From a virus: DNA of 21,025 nt. The notes under the pieces were generated by a model that worked only from the letters and a program-made list of their open reading frames with translations, had not been told where the DNA came from and searched no databases. Location of the stretch: positions 1 to 21,025 of the IMG/VR virus record IMGVR_UViG_3300044623_000353. One strand, given 5' to 3'. Below are positions 5,832 through 14,001 of the stretch, piece by piece. Made by a program: the position numbers and the translations under genes. Numbering within the stretch: position 1 is the first letter of the stretch; each line of letters opens with the position of its first letter.

Positions 5832-7706
5832 ATGGCACTAAGTCAATATGTTGCGATTAACTTCTTAACCAAGTTTGATAAAAAAGGCTTAGAGCGTGCT
5901 ACTAAAGAGTTAAAGGGTTTTGACAAGGTAGTTGCCACCGGTTCATTTAGATTAAGAGCCTTTGCCAAAGCCGGTGGGATTGCCGCCGCCGCTGGCCTTG
6001 CTTTATTTACTAAGCGATCAATTGAAGCGGCGTTAGCTCAGGAAAGATTAGATAAACAATTACAGCTATCATTAAGAAGCCTTGATGAAGAGTTTAGATT
6101 TCCCGAAGTAAAAGGGTTTTTAGATAGTTTAGAACGCGCAACAAATATTACTGGCGAACAGTTAGTACCTGCATTTAGAAAATTAGTAAGCCAAACAGGA
6201 GATTTACAATCAGCGCAATTTTTATTAAGCACGGCTTTAGATACATCAGCCGCGACAGGTGCGGATTTAAATAGTGTTTTAGATGCTATAAATAAAGCGG
6301 CAGTTGGTAATTACAAATCAATAGTATCCCTGGGTATTGGGTTCACCACCGCCGAAGCAAAGGCCGCTGGATTTACTAAGATTATTCAAAGCCTTGATAA
6401 GTACCAGGGTGCGGCAGAAAAACAAACTGAAACATTTTCAGGTCAATTAAAATCTTTTCAAATAAGCGCAGGCAAAGCCACCGAAACTTTGGGTTTAGGA
6501 TTTTTAACTGCCGGCGCATACATAACCGGCGCACAAGGTAAATTAGATGTTTTTGGTGCAACCCTTGAAACTACTGCCACACAATTTTCAGATATTTTAG
6601 TTGGATCAGCAAAATCATTTGGCGATAAAGGTTTAGGTGGTTATTTAGATTTAGCGTTAGTCGCACTAGAAGGTTTAGTTGGCGAATCAGTAACCCTACA
6701 AAGATTAGAAAAAGAAGGCATTAAAGTAAGAGAACAGCGCATATTGCAAGAACGCGGTTATTTAGGTTTATCACAATTAACAATTGATGCGTTAGAAAAG
6801 CAAAGATTATATGGCAAAAAAGAATTAACCACAGAACAAATTTTAGCAAAAATACAAAAAGATATTTTGGCTAAAGAAAAAGCCATGACTAAAGAAAAAC
6901 GCGCCCAACAGGAATTAGATAAAAAGAAGGCTGAGTTGTCGGCCATGTTTGATCTTGACCGGATTAACCTACAAGCGGCACTGAGCCGTAAATTAAATGG
7001 TGAAGATGAGTTGCGTGTAAAGATATTACAGAAGTTGGCAGATGGCACAAAGGCCGCCGTTGATGAAGCACAACGCTATGCAGATGTATTAAAGGTTATT
7101 GAAGATGGAAAAATCACTACTGATGAAATTGAAATGTTGGCTCAAAAATGGGGTATAAGTACTAAAGAAGTTGAATTATATTTGACTAAACTTTTTGCCG
7201 CTAATGAAGAGTTACGTAAAATGTTGGCATTGTTGGATGAAATAAATAAAAAGAAAATAAGCCAGGGCATACAACAGGTACAGGCTACGACAGCCAAAAT
7301 TGATCAATTTGTTTATACAACTGCATTGGAAAGTGTTAGAAATTTAAATACTGATATTTCAGAATTTTTACAAAAAAATCAACCTGCACCAATAACTCAA
7401 CAATCAGCATTAACGGATGTTAGAGCAACCAATACTAATATTGCTAGTTTTCTATCTCAATTTACAAGTGTGCCAAAATTGGCAGAAGGTGGAATCGTTA
7501 GCCAACCTACTTTAGCAATAATTGGTGAAGCCGGTTCAGAAGCGGTTGTGCCATTAGATCGCATGGGTAGCATGGGAACTACTGTAAATATCAATGTAGC
7601 CGGCTCAGTTATATCAGAAGGTGAATTGCAATCTGTAATTCAAGATGCTTTGTATAACTTAAACCGATCAGGTGCAGTAACTCAATTAACTAATTTAGGA
7701 AGATAA
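5832..7706 (+). CDS. Tail tape measure protein
   Basis: A 624-residue protein that sets tail length and is probably ejected into the cell envelope with the DNA. It is the longest gene of the window. It shows an N-terminal helical region with a hydrophobic Ala/Gly stretch at about residues 46-60 (AGGIAAAAGLALF), long charged helices at about 330-480 with few breaks, and the family-typical C-terminal GEAGSEAVVPLDRMG segment. By the usual ~0.15 nm per residue rule, the tail would be about 90-95 nm; this is an estimate. AGGGG lies upstream of ATG 5832. No lysozyme or peptidase domain is evident inside it, so wall penetration during entry may rely on other proteins. It overlaps the next gene by one base (TAATG). 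Confidence 0.92.
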   Translation: MALSQYVAINFLTKFDKKGLERATKELKGFDKVVATGSFRLRAFAKAGGIAAAAGLALFTKRSIEAALAQERLDKQLQLSLRSLDEEFRFPEVKGFLDSLERATNITGEQLVPAFRKLVSQTGDLQSAQFLLSTALDTSAATGADLNSVLDAINKAAVGNYKSIVSLGIGFTTAEAKAAGFTKIIQSLDKYQGAAEKQTETFSGQLKSFQISAGKATETLGLGFLTAGAYITGAQGKLDVFGATLETTATQFSDILVGSAKSFGDKGLGGYLDLALVALEGLVGESVTLQRLEKEGIKVREQRILQERGYLGLSQLTIDALEKQRLYGKKELTTEQILAKIQKDILAKEKAMTKEKRAQQELDKKKAELSAMFDLDRINLQAALSRKLNGEDELRVKILQKLADGTKAAVDEAQRYADVLKVIEDGKITTDEIEMLAQKWGISTKEVELYLTKLFAANEELRKMLALLDEINKKKISQGIQQVQATTAKIDQFVYTTALESVRNLNTDISEFLQKNQPAPITQQSALTDVRATNTNIASFLSQFTSVPKLAEGGIVSQPTLAIIGEAGSEAVVPLDRMGSMGTTVNINVAGSVISEGELQSVIQDALYNLNRSGAVTQLTNLGR

Positions 7707-8956
7707 TGCCAGCGGCAATATTTAGAGCTGAGATTGATTTCTCCGGCGGTGCTTCATTTGATCCAGCATTAGTGTTAGATGATCCTTCAACACCATTAGA
7801 TGCCGCCGTATTAGGTACAGTTGCCGCTGATGTAGTAGATATTACAAACTTTGTAACTCAATGTTATATTCGCCGTGCATTTAATAGATCATCAGATTCT
7901 TTTATTGGCGGTTCTGCACGCATAACTTTTGTTGATGAAACTGGTGAATTTAATCCAGCCAATACCGGTTCTAGCTTGTACAGCAAGATTAAGCCTATGC
8001 GTAAAATTCGTTTTACGGCAGACTATTTAGGTGTTACATATAATTTAGGTTCTATGTATGTACAGGAATGGAATTACCAAAGCCCCACCGGATTTGATCC
8101 AGCCTATGTAACTTTGGCATGTGTAGATGGATTTCAATTATTAAACTTAACTACAATTACATCAGTTAGTGGTGGCATTGCCGGACAAACTACTGCACAA
8201 AGAATTTCAAGTTTGTTAGATGCCGGGGAATGGCCAGGTGGTATGCGTGATATATCTACAACCGCAACTACAACAGTACAGGCAGATACCGGTAATTCAA
8301 GATCATTATTAGCCGCCTGCCAAGAAGTAGAAACTACCGATTTGGGTTCTTTTTATATGGATCAACGCGGCTATGCAAAATTTTTATCACGCACTGACAT
8401 TATTAGCGCATCAGGTGGCACGGCAACGGCCTTTAGTGATGTACCAGGCTCAGGTGATGTTACCTATCAGGCAGTGCAATTTGATATTTCAGATTATCAA
8501 ATGGTTAATAAAGTAACAGTTACTCCAACTGGATTAACCGGTCAAACTGCCAGCGATACTCAAAGCATCAATGATTACTTTCAACATAGCCGGCTAAGAA
8601 ACGGCATTATGCAAACAGAAGCGGATGCCCTAAATCAAGCCCAAATGATTATTGCTAGCCGAAAAGAGCAGGGCGTAGATTTACAGCTTAACTCACTGAC
8701 AGTTGATGCCTTTGGTGAGGACGATTCTAGCCGGGTGGTAGCGGCTTTAAATTTAGATGTATTTGATCCAATAGAAGTAACTCAAACCTTACCGGCTGGC
8801 AATGTGGTTACAGATAGCGTGATAACAGGTCTTACCTATCAGATAACCCCTAAATCTTTCTTAGTAACTTTTACATGCGCTCAACCTTTTGCCGTTGGAA
8901 TTGTGTTAAACTCAACTGTTGATGGGGTTCTTGATGAAGATTCTTTGGCTTATTAG
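7706..8956 (+). CDS. Minor tail protein (distal tail/hub region)
   Basis: A 416-residue beta-rich protein directly after the tape measure, the place of distal tail and hub proteins in siphoviruses. Recognisable stretches include FVTQCYIRRAFNRSSDSFIGGSARITFVDETGEFNPANTG within residues 45-95 and a C-terminal half (VFDPIEVTQTL, VITGLTYQITPKSFLVTF) that resembles tail baseplate/hub proteins of actinophages with repeated beta domains. No enzymatic motif is seen. Only one such protein of this size is present, so the tail tip must be simple. It begins in a TAATG overlap with the tape measure, and the following fibre gene has its own AGGAG site. Confidence 0.75.
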   Translation: MPAAIFRAEIDFSGGASFDPALVLDDPSTPLDAAVLGTVAADVVDITNFVTQCYIRRAFNRSSDSFIGGSARITFVDETGEFNPANTGSSLYSKIKPMRKIRFTADYLGVTYNLGSMYVQEWNYQSPTGFDPAYVTLACVDGFQLLNLTTITSVSGGIAGQTTAQRISSLLDAGEWPGGMRDISTTATTTVQADTGNSRSLLAACQEVETTDLGSFYMDQRGYAKFLSRTDIISASGGTATAFSDVPGSGDVTYQAVQFDISDYQMVNKVTVTPTGLTGQTASDTQSINDYFQHSRLRNGIMQTEADALNQAQMIIASRKEQGVDLQLNSLTVDAFGEDDSSRVVAALNLDVFDPIEVTQTLPAGNVVTDSVITGLTYQITPKSFLVTFTCAQPFAVGIVLNSTVDGVLDEDSLAY

Positions 8957-8966
8957 GAGTGTGTAA

Positions 8967-9827
8967 ATGGCAAAACAATCATTTAGCGTAGGGCAGGTTC
9001 TTACAGCCGCACAAATGCTATCACTGCAACAAACTGCAATGGGTGGTGGATCGGCTACTGCCAAAACTGCAAGTTATACATTAGTTGCCGCTGATGCCGG
9101 TACGGTGGTATCAGTTAATAGTACAAGTGCAACTACGATTACAGTTAATACAGGATTGTTCGCATCCGGAGATACTGTAACCATACAAAATTTAAATGAA
9201 GGGGTTTGTACAATAACCGCTGGTACTGCAACTGTTAATACTTCTTCTTCATTAGAATTAGCAGAATATGAAGGTGGTCAATTATATTTTGTAAGCGCTT
9301 CAGCCGCTATATTTTTCAAATCAGATGGCGGTGCTGCCGCTGCTGGTGGAATGACTTTAATTTCAACAACTACTTTAAGCGGTTCAACAACAACTTTAAC
9401 AAGCATTCCCGGAACTTACAAAGATTTAAGAATAATTGTTAGAAATATGGATAGTAATAATGATCCTGCATATTTAGGAATAAGAATGAACGCAGATGCT
9501 AATTCTTCAAGGCATAGAAATATAACAAGTTTTGGCACAACAAATAACTCATCTTTTAACGATACTATTTGGGAAGTTATGTATCCAGTAGATGATGTAA
9601 GTATTGATAATTTTGCTTTAATAAATATTTACGATTACACAAACACCACGACATTTAAGATGGGTAATATTTTAAGTGTTGGAAATAATGAAACCACAGT
9701 TACAAACATAAATGTAAAAACAAGCCTTGGAATTTACAATCAATTATCTGCAATTACTTCTTTAGAATTTCGTGCTGTAATTGGAAGTTTTACAGCAGGA
9801 ACAATCCTACTATACGGAGTATCATAA
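8967..9827 (+). CDS. Tail fibre / receptor-binding-like protein
   Basis: A 286-residue protein poor in charged residues and very rich in Thr, Ser, Asn and Ala. The N-terminal 30 residues (SFSVGQVLTAAQMLSLQQTAMGGG) look like a fibre attachment segment. Residues 33-120 form a beta module (TASYTLVAADAGTVVSVNS, then TVTIQNLNEGVCTI and ELAEYEGGQLYFVS) seen in many environmental phage fibres. Residues 130-286 form a C-terminal beta domain with Asn/Asp clusters that may bind a surface glycan. AGGAG precedes ATG 8967. It is the last large structural gene before the lysis cassette, fitting a host-recognition protein. The receptor is unknown. Confidence 0.7.
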   Translation: MAKQSFSVGQVLTAAQMLSLQQTAMGGGSATAKTASYTLVAADAGTVVSVNSTSATTITVNTGLFASGDTVTIQNLNEGVCTITAGTATVNTSSSLELAEYEGGQLYFVSASAAIFFKSDGGAAAAGGMTLISTTTLSGSTTTLTSIPGTYKDLRIIVRNMDSNNDPAYLGIRMNADANSSRHRNITSFGTTNNSSFNDTIWEVMYPVDDVSIDNFALINIYDYTNTTTFKMGNILSVGNNETTVTNINVKTSLGIYNQLSAITSLEFRAVIGSFTAGTILLYGVS

Positions 9828-9828
9828 A

Positions 9829-10038
9829 ATGACTAAGCCAACAATAAGAATCCACAATCTTGAAACAAATGAAGTAATTGATAGAGAAATGAATGACGCT
9901 GAGTTTGCTCAACATGAAATTGATAAAGCAAATGCTCAGGTAGCAAAATCCGAAGCCGAAGCAAAGGCAACGGCTAGGGCTGTTTTACTAAAACGTTTGG
10001 GAGTTACTGAAGAAGAAGCCAGGTTATTGCTTTCATAA
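9829..10038 (+). CDS. Small helical protein following the fibre gene
   Basis: A 69-residue protein with a short beta-like N-terminus (PTIRIHNLETNEVIDREM) and a long Ala/Glu/Lys helix (residues 25-60), probably a coiled coil. The start is ATG 9829, one base after the fibre stop. GGAG at 9816-9819 gives a 9-base spacing. An upstream TTG frame extension at 9781 is unlikely because it lies inside the fibre gene. Small proteins of this make-up are common directly after tail fibre genes and may act as fibre chaperones or stalk partners. That role is inference from position only. Confidence 0.7.
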   Translation: MTKPTIRIHNLETNEVIDREMNDAEFAQHEIDKANAQVAKSEAEAKATARAVLLKRLGVTEEEARLLLS

Positions 10039-10049
10039 GCATGTAGGTG

Positions 10050-10523
10050 ATGGCCATTATTAGAGAACTTACCAGCCCTAATGGTTGGCCGGCTAGTGAT
10101 GATCGCAAAGAATTAGGCATTGAAACCTTTACAGTGCCAGGCACAAAGATTAGGTTTGCATGTGCCAAAGCCGTTGCACCAATCCTAGTAAGTTTTGCTA
10201 AAGATTTCCATGAGCTAGTTGAGCCAATAGATCAAGGCCAATTAGATGATTGGGGTTATGCCTTTAGGCAGACCAGGGGATCAGATAGAATTTTAAGTAA
10301 CCACGCATCCGGTACAGCCATAGATTTAAATGCAATTAAGCATCCGTTGGGCAAGTCAAATACATTTAATAAGCATCAGCGTAATACAATTAACCTACTC
10401 ATAACTAAATATGGTTTGACTTGGGGTGGCAATTACAAACGGCGTAAAGATGATATGCACTTTGAAATTGCGTTAGATCAAAATGAAGTTAAACAAAAAA
10501 TAAAAGAGTTAGGATTAAAATGA
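10050..10523 (+). CDS. Endolysin, M15 family (VanY/D-Ala-D-Ala carboxypeptidase-type) peptidase
   Basis: A 157-residue zinc peptidase predicted to cut peptide crosslinks or stems of the host peptidoglycan at lysis. The M15 signature is clear: H85-ASGTAI-D92 (HxxGxAxD) supplies two zinc ligands, and DDMHFEI supplies the third (H137), with WGG (residues 125-127) in between as usual. It has no signal peptide, so it needs a holin for release. I see no cell-wall-binding domain; the protein is essentially the catalytic domain. ATG 10050 is preferred over the adjacent in-frame GTG 10047. The 3' end overlaps the next gene by ATGA, and the two following small membrane proteins complete a lysis cassette. 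Confidence 0.88.
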   Translation: MAIIRELTSPNGWPASDDRKELGIETFTVPGTKIRFACAKAVAPILVSFAKDFHELVEPIDQGQLDDWGYAFRQTRGSDRILSNHASGTAIDLNAIKHPLGKSNTFNKHQRNTINLLITKYGLTWGGNYKRRKDDMHFEIALDQNEVKQKIKELGLK

Positions 10524-10714
10524 AATTAGATAAGAAGAAAAAAGAGATTCTAAAATCGTATGCCCGAAGCATTGCCGCGGCTACCATTACAACTGTATTA
10601 GCTTTGGTTGCAGATTGGAATCCTGAATACGCAATTTTGGCCGGTGCAATAGTCGCACCATTGGCACGATATTTTGATCCTAAAGATGATAAGTTTGGCA
10701 TCAATAGTAAATGA
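10520..10714 (+). CDS. Holin-like small membrane protein
   Basis: A 64-residue protein with a very basic N-terminus (MKLDKKKKEILK), a hydrophobic segment at about residues 17-36, a second at about 38-51 and a charged C-terminus (DPKDDKFG). Size, two hairpin-like membrane segments, charge ends and position right after the endolysin fit a class II type holin. It starts inside the endolysin stop codon (ATGA) and overlaps the next gene in the same way. The family is not certain from sequence alone. Confidence 0.65.
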   Translation: MKLDKKKKEILKSYARSIAAATITTVLALVADWNPEYAILAGAIVAPLARYFDPKDDKFGINSK

Positions 10715-10914
10715 GTACGAATGATTGGATGGCACTGGCAGTATCTAGCGTAACCATAATTGGTTCGTTAGTGGCTTCCGTGCGTTGGCTAACTAAGCAT
10801 TACCTATCTGAGTTAAAGCCTGATGGGAATGGTGGCCACAACTTAGAAGGTAGAGTTGTCCGCATAGAGCAAAAATTAGACACGCTATACGAAATCCTTA
10901 TATCTAAGAAGTAA
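10711..10914 (+). CDS. Second small membrane protein of the lysis cassette
   Basis: A 67-residue protein with one N-terminal membrane segment (about residues 6-25, WMALAVSSVTIIGSLVASVRW) followed by a polar linker and a short heptad-like helix (GRVVRIEQKLDTLYEILISKK). Single-span proteins with a cytoplasmic coiled coil commonly accompany holins in actinophages and may be a second holin, an antiholin or a lysis regulator. It starts in a 4-base ATGA overlap with the upstream holin-like gene. A precise role cannot be assigned. Confidence 0.6.
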   Translation: MSTNDWMALAVSSVTIIGSLVASVRWLTKHYLSELKPDGNGGHNLEGRVVRIEQKLDTLYEILISKK

Positions 10915-10935
10915 GTCAGCCTTATCCCCTACCCT

Positions 10936-11619
10936 ATGGCCATGAAGATGTGCGTGGTTGTACCCAGTAGGGGCAGGCCTGAAAATGCGGATCGGCTGGC
11001 CAAAGCCTTTATAGATACTAATACAGAAGCCGATCTTTATTTTATTGTAGATAATGATGATCCGCGTTGGGTGGAATATACAAACCATAACCGATACAAA
11101 GTTTTACCAGCGGATAATAAAACAGGTGGTTGTGCCGCTTCTCTTAATACCGGTGCGGTTTATCTGTTGGATATTACTAAGTTTCCTTTTTATGATTATT
11201 TTGTTTTCATGGGTGATGATCACTTACCTAGAACCGAAGGCTGGGATAAAGCCTTTATGGAAGCGTTAGCGCATAACACCGGTATTGTTTATGGTGATGA
11301 TCTATTGCAAGGTGCTAACCTGCCAACAGCCTTTGGCATGAGCCGGGATTTAGTTAATGAGCTACGCGGTATGACATTCCCAGGTTGCATACATTTATTC
11401 TTTGATAACTTTGTAAAGCAATTAGGATTAGATTTAAATTACTTAAAGTTTTTACCTGATGTAATTATTGAACACCTACACCCAGTAGCAGGCAAGGCTG
11501 AGATGGATGAAGGGTATGCCAGGGTTAATCAACCTAAGTGGTATGAACAGGATTTACTTATACTGCAAAGATACTTAGCAAGCGCGGAGTATGCAGAGTT
11601 GGTTAGAAAATATAGATGA
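10936..11619 (+). CDS. GT-A type glycosyltransferase (family 2-like)
   Basis: A 227-residue predicted glycosyltransferase. The N-terminus MKMCVVVPSRGRPENADRL is a nucleotide-sugar-binding start of the GT-A fold, FIVDNDDP follows at residues 36-43, and FMGDDHLPRT around 91-100 supplies the metal-binding DD/DXD-like site. The C-terminal part contains VIIEHLHPVAGKAEMDEGY with a His that often completes the site. The start could be 10936 or 10942 (two in-frame ATGs) and no clear ribosome site is visible. It overlaps the SDR epimerase gene by ATGA, so the two are probably co-translated and act in one sugar pathway. Acceptor (virion protein, host wall glycan or DNA) is unknown. Confidence 0.75.
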   Translation: MAMKMCVVVPSRGRPENADRLAKAFIDTNTEADLYFIVDNDDPRWVEYTNHNRYKVLPADNKTGGCAASLNTGAVYLLDITKFPFYDYFVFMGDDHLPRTEGWDKAFMEALAHNTGIVYGDDLLQGANLPTAFGMSRDLVNELRGMTFPGCIHLFFDNFVKQLGLDLNYLKFLPDVIIEHLHPVAGKAEMDEGYARVNQPKWYEQDLLILQRYLASAEYAELVRKYR

Positions 11620-12494
11620 ACATACTCATTACCGGTTCACATGGCTTTGTAGGCCGTGCCTTTAGGCGTGCGCTACCTTATGCCAATTTAACCTTAGTTG
11701 ATTTAAAGCAAGGTGTTGATTGCCGTAAATTCTTTCAGCTAGAAAAAAAACAATATGATCTAGTAATACATTTAGCCGCATTAGTTGGTGGCCGGATGGT
11801 TATAGAAAATGAACCATTATCACTAGCTGTTGATCTTGCCATTGATGCTGAGTTTGCTACCTGGGCTATGCGAACCGAACAGCCTTATGTTGTGTACTTC
11901 TCATCATCTGCCGCTTATCCAATAGAGCTACAAACCCTGGCAAAGAAAAAGAAGTTAAAAGAGAAAGATATAAATTTTAACAAAATAGGTAAACCGGATA
12001 TGACCTATGGCTGGACAAAACTAACCGGTGAAATGCTTATGAATTATTTGCGTGAAGAAGGTACAAAGGTATTAACCCTTAGACCATTTAGCGGTTATGG
12101 CACTGATCAAGACTTAGATTACCCTTTCCCATCAATTATTCAGCGTGCCATAATGAACTCAAATCCATTTAACATTTGGGGCAAGGCAACTACTACCAGG
12201 GATTTTATTCACATTGATGATGTGGTAGATGCAACAATTGAGATGGTTAAAAATGAGTGTAATCAAACAGTTAATTTATGTACCGGAAGGCCTACCACCT
12301 TTTTAGAGTTAGCAAAAATAGCAATGAGTACCCTGGGATATGAAAAGACATCTGCCAATAGATTCAAAATATTGACCGATAAGCCGGCAGGTGTGGCTTA
12401 TCGCGTAGGTGATCCAACAATGATGAGCGATTACTACACGCCAAAAATAACCCTGGAAGAAGGCGTTGAGCGTGCCATTCGCGGATTAGTATGA
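11616..12494 (+). CDS. Extended SDR nucleotide-sugar epimerase/dehydratase
   Basis: A 292-residue NAD(P)-dependent enzyme of the extended short-chain dehydrogenase/reductase group, acting on nucleotide sugars in the cytoplasm. The cofactor motif GSHGFVG (G7, G10, G13), LAALVGG at about 54-59, FSSSAAY at 95-101 and the catalytic Y131-x3-K135 (YGWTK) are all present, as is the late TRDFIHIDDVVDA segment. The order is that of GDP-fucose synthase and UDP-glucose 4-epimerase relatives; the exact substrate cannot be told. Length is close to the family norm and no active-site residue is missing. The 4-base overlap with the glycosyltransferase suggests a donor-making partner. Confidence 0.85.
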   Translation: MNILITGSHGFVGRAFRRALPYANLTLVDLKQGVDCRKFFQLEKKQYDLVIHLAALVGGRMVIENEPLSLAVDLAIDAEFATWAMRTEQPYVVYFSSSAAYPIELQTLAKKKKLKEKDINFNKIGKPDMTYGWTKLTGEMLMNYLREEGTKVLTLRPFSGYGTDQDLDYPFPSIIQRAIMNSNPFNIWGKATTTRDFIHIDDVVDATIEMVKNECNQTVNLCTGRPTTFLELAKIAMSTLGYEKTSANRFKILTDKPAGVAYRVGDPTMMSDYYTPKITLEEGVERAIRGLV

Positions 12495-12512
12495 TCTAAA
12501 ATTAGGGATACC

Positions 12513-12776
12513 ATGACCCCAAAAAAACCCCGCAAAGTTACAAAGCGCAAACGCCGTACACCGCGCAAAGCTGATGCGTTAAACAAATTAGAAAATCATT
12601 ACATCACATTAAACGAAATGTACAGAGCGGCCAAAGCCGCCGGTTTTAGTAGTGAAGTTGCATTTTGGTTAATAACAGAGCCAGGTGCATCACTACCTGA
12701 TTGGGTCAATCCGAACAATAAACCAACTGAGATCATTCCCCGAATTGATCCAACAGAAGATGAGGATGATTATTAA
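12513..12776 (+). CDS. Hypothetical protein with basic head and acidic tail
   Basis: An 87-residue protein I do not recognise. Residues 1-24 are extremely basic (KKPRKVTKRKRRTPRK), which suggests nucleic-acid binding. The middle is helical (NKLENHYITLNEMYRAAKAAGFSSEVAFWLI). The C-terminus is acidic (DPTEDEDDY). AGGG lies about 7 bases upstream of ATG 12513. The last bases overlap the start of the metallophosphoesterase gene, so the two may be coupled. Codon use and base composition look like its neighbours. No function is proposed. Confidence 0.65.
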   Translation: MTPKKPRKVTKRKRRTPRKADALNKLENHYITLNEMYRAAKAAGFSSEVAFWLITEPGASLPDWVNPNNKPTEIIPRIDPTEDEDDY

Positions 12777-13530
12777 ACGCGATAAAACCTTTAATGCTAA
12801 ATATTTAGTGGTGTCAGATTTGCAAGTACCCTTTCAATTTACAGAAGCCGTAATTAATTTAAAAAAATTGGTTAAGGCTTTTAAATTTGATTTGGTACTA
12901 AATGTTGGTGATGAAATGGATTTTAATACCATTAGTAGGTTTAGCGAAGGCCGTGCAGAATCTTTTATGCAAACACTAAATGAAGATCGGGAAACCTGCC
13001 AAGATATTTTGTACGATTTAAAAACACATGTAGTTAGCAGATCAAATCACTCAGATAGGTTATACAAAGCTATATCCCGAATACCTGGGTTAATGGAGTT
13101 GCCGGAGTTGCAGTATGCAAAATTTATGGGCTTTGATGATCTAGGCATACATTACGCAAAACAGCCTTACCCGATCCCTGGTACTAACTTTGTACTTTGT
13201 CATGGGGATGAGGGTGCTATATCTAAAATTGCCGGGCAAACTGCATTGAACATAGGCCGTAGGTGGGGGCGTTCAGTAATTTCGGGACACACGCACAGGC
13301 TGGGCTTTACATGCCACTCAGAAGCCTTTAACGGCCGTTTAGAGCGTGTTTTAGTGGGTATTGAGTGTGGTCATACTTGCGACATGAAAAAGATGGCTTA
13401 TACGAAAGGCTACGCCAATTGGCAGGCAGGTGCGGTAATTATCCATATCAAGCGGGGCAATGTGAGCGCGGAGATGATCCCATTCAATGCTGATGGGTCA
13501 TTTACAGCTATGGGTAAGGCTTTTGGGTGA
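12766..13530 (+). CDS. Calcineurin-like metallophosphoesterase
   Basis: A 254-residue enzyme of the calcineurin-like phosphoesterase superfamily, with a two-metal site. Motifs in order: VVSDLQVPF (D18, with Gln where the common form has His), NVGDEMDF (G48-D49), RSNHSDR (N94-H95), VLCHGDEG (H146) and SGHTHR (H175, H177). The Gln in motif I is common in phage versions from memory. Substrates vary across the family (nucleotides, phosphoproteins, nucleic-acid ends), so none is assigned. Start candidates are ATG 12760 and ATG 12766; a much longer frame upstream lies inside the preceding gene and lacks motif support. It overlaps the previous gene by 11 bases. Confidence 0.85.
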   Translation: MIIKRDKTFNAKYLVVSDLQVPFQFTEAVINLKKLVKAFKFDLVLNVGDEMDFNTISRFSEGRAESFMQTLNEDRETCQDILYDLKTHVVSRSNHSDRLYKAISRIPGLMELPELQYAKFMGFDDLGIHYAKQPYPIPGTNFVLCHGDEGAISKIAGQTALNIGRRWGRSVISGHTHRLGFTCHSEAFNGRLERVLVGIECGHTCDMKKMAYTKGYANWQAGAVIIHIKRGNVSAEMIPFNADGSFTAMGKAFG

Positions 13531-13560
13531 GGTAGATCACATGACACACCCCTATGGCAT

Positions 13561-13627
13561 ATTGCATTTGTCAGTGGGCTAGTGTTTAATTGCATTTACA
13601 AACGCAATTGACCGGAAGGGGTTAATT
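13561..13627 (+). promoter_or_regulatory. Possible promoter/operator before the replication genes
   Basis: The 97-base gap 13531-13627 is one of the few non-coding stretches. It contains two copies of ATTGCATTT (13561-13569 and 13589-13597) and an inverted repeat AATTGC/GCAATT (13588-13593 and 13604-13609). TTGCAT (13562-13567) and TTTAAT (13585-13590) are 17 bases apart and could be weak -35/-10 boxes. It lies at the switch from the accessory block to the small replication genes. All of this is pattern-based; the promoter match is poor. Confidence 0.3.
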
Positions 13628-13798
13628 ATGAAAGCTACAAAGAACCAAATATGTAATTGTAATCAATACTGTTTAGACACAATCTGTATATCAAGTGATA
13701 GCAATCTACGCGTGCGTAAATGTTGGTGTGCTGATTGCAAAATTGTGCGTAAAGAAATTAAGGCTAACGCTTACAAGATGATTATGGTGAACGCATGA
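13628..13798 (+). CDS. Small Cys-rich (zinc-ribbon-like) protein
   Basis: A 56-residue protein, too short for a 60-residue ORF cutoff. It carries CNC near the N-terminus (C9, C11), two further Cys (C15, C20), then CWCADC (C32, C34, C37) and a basic helix. The arrangement suggests a small metal-binding fold, perhaps nucleic-acid-binding. The start is well supported by GAAGGGG at 13614-13620, seven bases before ATG 13628. It overlaps the next gene by ATGA (13795-13798), so it heads a chain of coupled small genes. Confidence 0.7.
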   Translation: MKATKNQICNCNQYCLDTICISSDSNLRVRKCWCADCKIVRKEIKANAYKMIMVNA

Positions 13799-14001
13799 TT
13801 ATAGTTATTGAAAGCGTATTACAAACCAAGATTGATTTTAGGTATGTAAAAGATGAAGATAATTATGTTGCATCTACATCAAATGTATTAGGTGATTTCA
13901 CATCATTTGGTAAAACACCTGATGATGCAGTGCGTAGATTAAAATCTAAATTGTTTGGTTTATTGGCTGAGTATGTACACAATCAGAAGGTGAACCACTA
14001 A
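13795..14001 (+). CDS. Small HicB-like-fold hypothetical protein
   Basis: A 68-residue protein. The sequence VASTSNVLGDFTSFGKTPDDAVRRLKSKLFGLLAEYV has the strand-turn-helix pattern of the HicB-like (partial RNase-H-like) fold, in which a 'G.T..EA...L' segment precedes a helix. No HicA partner is seen nearby, so a toxin-antitoxin role is not suggested; similar stand-alone proteins are frequent in phages. ATGA overlap upstream and TAATG overlap downstream place it in a coupled string of small genes. Confidence 0.6.
   Translation: MIIVIESVLQTKIDFRYVKDEDNYVASTSNVLGDFTSFGKTPDDAVRRLKSKLFGLLAEYVHNQKVNH

Noticed and set aside
12685-12759. Longer N-terminus for the metallophosphoesterase
   Set aside because: It lies within the preceding gene and adds residues before the first catalytic motif that do not resemble the family.
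13795-14001. HicA/HicB toxin-antitoxin system
   Set aside because: Only a HicB-like pattern is seen, with no HicA-like partner in the neighbouring genes.
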